A DNA stretch of 8,957 nucleotides from Candidatus Iainarchaeum sp. GTDB lineage: Archaea; B1Sed10-29. Shown piece by piece: positions 7,063 through 8,957 of this stretch (within the stretch, counting starts at the first letter, position 1; each line of letters starts with the position of its first letter). The stretch covers positions 1-8,957 of the forward strand of contig PWFL01000006.1 in the NCBI GenBank assembly GCA_003553825.1, in the 5' to 3' direction. The translations under genes and the position numbers were made by a program. The notes under the pieces are model-generated. The model was not told where the DNA came from. It saw only the letters and a list, made by a program, of their open reading frames with translations, and did not search any database.

Positions 7063-7266
7063 TTAGCCTCCGCTAACCACCTTCTGCACCTTTAATTCGT
7101 TTCCTTCAGCTAGTTCTTCGTCTTCAGTAACCACTTCGCCATCGAGGGAGACTACATGGATAACAGGGTTTAATTCTTGTTCTTCCAGGAATTCTGCAAC
7201 TGTTTTGGCATTGGTATTCACTTCTTTTGGTTCTTCTTCTCGTTCAGATTTGAATATTATCTTCAT
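7063..7266 (-). CDS. SAMP/ThiS-type ubiquitin-like beta-grasp protein ending in Gly-Gly
   Basis: This 67-residue protein has the layout of a ThiS/MoaD/SAMP beta-grasp protein. A first strand (MKIIFK) and an acidic hairpin lead to the helix 'TVAEFLEEQ' (22-30), then VIHVVSLDGEVV (35-46), EDEELAEGNELKV (48-60) and the terminal VVSGG. The C-terminal diglycine is exposed, with no extra residues, as needed for adenylation by an E1-like enzyme. Family members act as sulfur carriers (tRNA thiolation, thiamine or molybdopterin) or are joined to lysines of target proteins as archaeal modifiers. The VVSGG ending and the 'DGE-V-ED-L-GNE' stretch favour a ThiS/SAMP2-like type over MoaD. The E1-like gene diverges from it 152 bases away and is the obvious partner. 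The site before ATG 7266 (GTGGT, 7270-7274) is weak. Confidence 0.88.
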   Translation of the reverse strand: MKIIFKSEREEEPKEVNTNAKTVAEFLEEQELNPVIHVVSLDGEVVTEDEELAEGNELKVQKVVSGG

Positions 7267-7315
7267 TTTACCACTTATCCTAGTTTATCTTTTTAATATC
7301 ATTTCTATCCATATT

Positions 7316-7323
7316 TTTATATA
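7316..7323 (-). promoter_or_regulatory. TATA box of the ubiquitin-like gene, in the divergent region
   Basis: The minus strand reads TATATAAA about 50 bases before the ATG at 7266, a good archaeal TATA match that predicts a leader of about 25-30 bases. It lies in the 152-base divergent gap (7267-7418). In the plus direction, ATTATTTAAGG (7333-7343) is a weaker candidate for the E1-like gene. Nothing else stands out in this gap. Confidence 0.5.
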
Positions 7324-7418
7324 GGGTCTTTCATTATTTAAGGTGTGGGAGAAGTAAATAGTTAACGAGATCAAAGGACTAAATACTGCAACGAATCAAA
7401 TCCTATCAAGTGATTAGA

Positions 7419-8378
7419 ATGAATGAAGAATCTAGGATAAAAACCTACCTCGGTTCAAATCATGAAAAGCTTCAAGATACTCGCTGCACAGTCATTGGAC
7501 TTGGCACTCTGGGCTCAAAAACAGCTAAAACTCTTGGAAAGATAGGAACCGATCTACATTTGATAGACAGGGACTTCGTGGAAGAAAGAAACATCGATAA
7601 TCAAGAATATACAAAGGAAGATGTGGGAGAACTCAAAACAGAAGCAATGCAGAGAAAAATCAAAGGGATGGATTCGGAGAAATCCTGTTCAGTTAGCTCT
7701 TCTGCTCTAGATATCAATCCCAACAATATAGAGAATCAGGTAGGAGAAACGGATGTATTGATCGATTCAACGGATAACTTGAAGACCCGTTTATTGTTAA
7801 ATGACTACGCTAAGAAGGAAGAAATACCTCTTATCATCGGAATGATAGGAGGAGCCAGAGGAATGACAATGACAGTCCACCCGGAAGGACCATGCCTAAG
7901 GTGCACCCTAGGAGAAGAACCCGCGAGTCAAGAAACCTGTGACCAAGAAGGGATTTCACCGGGCATAGCTGAAGTAATTTCAGCACTGCAGGTCAACCAA
8001 CTAGTTAAACTAATAGAAGAAAAACCATTAACGGATCTCCTGACCATTAATTTAGAAAACATGGTTTTTGATAAACTAAAAACTAAAAAGAGAAAAAACT
8101 GCAGCACCTGCGAAGAAGAGTACAAAGAACTGGACAGAGTAAGAGAAGCTAGGAAGAGGTGTAGTGAAGAATCGGTTCAACTTTATCCAAGGATAACGGA
8201 TCCGGAGAAACTTGAGAAAATAAATCCAGAAGTAGACACCTATGGAGACAAAATAGCGATTCTAGAAAACAAAGGCATAAAGATATCAGTTTACAGTAGT
8301 GGTAAAGCCATAGTGAAAGGAGTTGAAACGGTTAAAGGAGCAAGGGAGAAATACGATGAACTGCTCGGAGGTAGATGA
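7419..8378 (+). CDS. E1-like ThiF/MoeB/UbaA-family adenylyltransferase with C-terminal extension
   Basis: The 319-residue protein carries the nucleotide loop GLGTLG (27-32), LIDRDFVEERN (48-58), the conserved lysine Lys73, Asp116 in DSTDN and a zinc site C159/C162 plus C228/C231. Cys174 in ETCDQEGISPG aligns with the catalytic cysteine of MoeB/UbaA. The family adenylates the C-terminal glycine of a ubiquitin-like protein, and the SAMP-like gene diverges just upstream. Two departures are visible. The RYSRQ-type N-terminal motif is missing, and the NLxRQ arginine is Asn61 (NIDNQ). After the zinc site an extra domain (about 235-319) ends with 'ISVYSSGKAIVKGVE' and LLGGR, resembling the tail domain of some bacterial ThiF homologues. 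The ATG at 7419 is chosen: the in-frame GTG at 7410 lies in a GTGAT ribosome site (7410-7414). Confidence 0.9.
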   Translation: MNEESRIKTYLGSNHEKLQDTRCTVIGLGTLGSKTAKTLGKIGTDLHLIDRDFVEERNIDNQEYTKEDVGELKTEAMQRKIKGMDSEKSCSVSSSALDINPNNIENQVGETDVLIDSTDNLKTRLLLNDYAKKEEIPLIIGMIGGARGMTMTVHPEGPCLRCTLGEEPASQETCDQEGISPGIAEVISALQVNQLVKLIEEKPLTDLLTINLENMVFDKLKTKKRKNCSTCEEEYKELDRVREARKRCSEESVQLYPRITDPEKLEKINPEVDTYGDKIAILENKGIKISVYSSGKAIVKGVETVKGAREKYDELLGGR

Positions 8379-8396
8379 ATTAAAGATAAAAAAACA

Positions 8397-8404
8397 TTTA
8401 TAAA
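8397..8404 (+). promoter_or_regulatory. TATA box of the last surface-protein gene
   Basis: TTTATAAA lies about 45 bases before the ATG at 8445, preceded by an A-rich stretch (8382-8394) suited to a TFB-recognition element. Transcription would start near 8425, leaving a leader of about 20 bases that contains GAGTGA (8434-8439). It is the best-formed promoter in the window and fits the 66-base gap after the E1-like gene. Confidence 0.6.
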
Positions 8405-8444
8405 CTTAAAGCCCATATACAAATATAGAACAAGAGTGAAAAAT

Positions 8445-8957
8445 ATGAAGATTGAAATAACTAAAAAAACATTAGGCGTCATTATCGCAATAATAGTAGT
8501 GATAGTGGGAATAGCAGCGGCGAGCATGCTACTAACAACCGAAGAAATAGAGGACGATCCAACAGTAGAACACGAACTAACAATAAACACAGAAGGAGAA
8601 GGAGAAACATTACCGGAAACAGGAACACACACCTACACCCATGGAACGGAAATACCAGTAACCGCTACTCCAGAAGAAGACTGGATATTCCAAGAATGGA
8701 CAGGGGATCAAGAAAGCACGGAAGAGGAAATACAAATCACAATGGATTCGGACAAGGAGATAACAGCACACTTCAAAGAAGAAGATGAAGAAATAGAAAG
8801 AGCAAAATTCAAACCAGAAATCATCTCACCCGTAGGAATAGACCCAATGCCTCTAGAAAGAGAGGTCCAAGTCCTTTACTCAGTAACAAATACAGATGAA
8901 ATACAGGACACGCAAACCGTTGAATTCAAGGTAAACGAAGAAACAATAGACTCAAGA
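8445..8957 (+). CDS. Membrane-anchored acidic surface protein with InlB-B-type repeat, 3' end cut off
   Basis: The frame is open from ATG 8445 to the window end (171 residues seen). A short basic start (MKIEITKK) precedes a hydrophobic helix at about 10-29, with no lipobox cysteine, so it is likely an uncleaved anchor or signal sequence. Residues about 44-107 match the bacterial repeat domain of the divergent InlB B-repeat type. They run from ELTINTEGEGE through THTYTHGTEIPVTATPEEDW and FQEWTGD to MDSDKEITAHF. After an acidic hinge, residues from about 120 on (EIISPVGIDP, then VLYSVTNTDE and VEFKVNEE) look like the beginning of a CARDB-like immunoglobulin-type domain. Both domain types are common in archaeal cell-surface proteins. 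The role is adhesion or surface structure at most by inference. ATG 8445 is preferred over the in-frame GTG 8436, which is part of the GAGTGA ribosome site. Confidence 0.82.
   Translation, partial: MKIEITKKTLGVIIAIIVVIVGIAAASMLLTTEEIEDDPTVEHELTINTEGEGETLPETGTHTYTHGTEIPVTATPEEDWIFQEWTGDQESTEEEIQITMDSDKEITAHFKEEDEEIERAKFKPEIISPVGIDPMPLEREVQVLYSVTNTDEIQDTQTVEFKVNEETIDSR

Noticed and set aside
8291..8632. Minus-strand open frame of 113 codons rich in Ser, Val and Phe, spanning the E1 end and the surface-protein start
   Set aside because: It runs across two well-supported plus-strand genes and a promoter, and its hydrophobic stretch is antisense to a membrane helix.

Overview
The window is archaeal and probably comes from a low-GC halophilic euryarchaeon. 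Several things point there: start codons follow GGTGA- or GGAGG-type ribosome sites, AT-rich TATA-like boxes sit upstream of several genes, there is a SAMP/ThiS-type ubiquitin-like protein with an E1-like partner, and an AmmeMemoRadiSam gene pair is present. The two exported proteins are extremely acidic, which suggests a salty habitat. A methyl-reducing halophilic methanogen such as Methanonatronarchaeia would fit, but that lineage call is inference and no marker gene here proves it. No rRNA, tRNA, CRISPR array, insertion sequence or integrase was found.

Layout. Positions 1-612 (+) hold the C-terminal two thirds of an agmatinase-type ureohydrolase. Positions 678-1517 (+) encode a membrane-anchored, Glu- and Met-rich extracellular protein that meets amrB tail to tail. 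On the minus strand, reading right to left, 4695-1527 looks like a three-gene operon: a Lys-rich coiled-coil protein of unknown function, the AmmeMemoRadiSam radical SAM enzyme (amrS) and the MEMO-like protein (amrB), with gaps of only 26 and 14 bases. Next on the minus strand is a large cation-chloride cotransporter (6983-4785), preceded by a 67-residue ubiquitin-like protein ending in Gly-Gly (7266-7063). Diverging from the latter across a 152-base shared regulatory region is an E1/ThiF-like adenylyltransferase (7419-8378, +). The window ends inside a second membrane-anchored acidic surface protein (8445 onward).

How the genes may work together. The ubiquitin-like protein and the E1-like enzyme form a natural activator/substrate pair for sulfur transfer or protein tagging. 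The E1 copy is unusual because both arginines normally used on ATP look lost. The cotransporter keeps the Na+-site serines and most K+-site residues of animal NKCC transporters, which would suit inward K+/Cl- transport in a salt-in halophile. The Lys-rich coiled-coil protein is the least explained gene. Its place at the head of the amrS-amrB cluster makes it a candidate partner of that still uncharacterised system; amrA (AMMECR1) is not in the window.

All gaps between genes are under 160 bases. Their contents are listed as promoter candidates, one hairpin and a recurrent AAAGATA motif.
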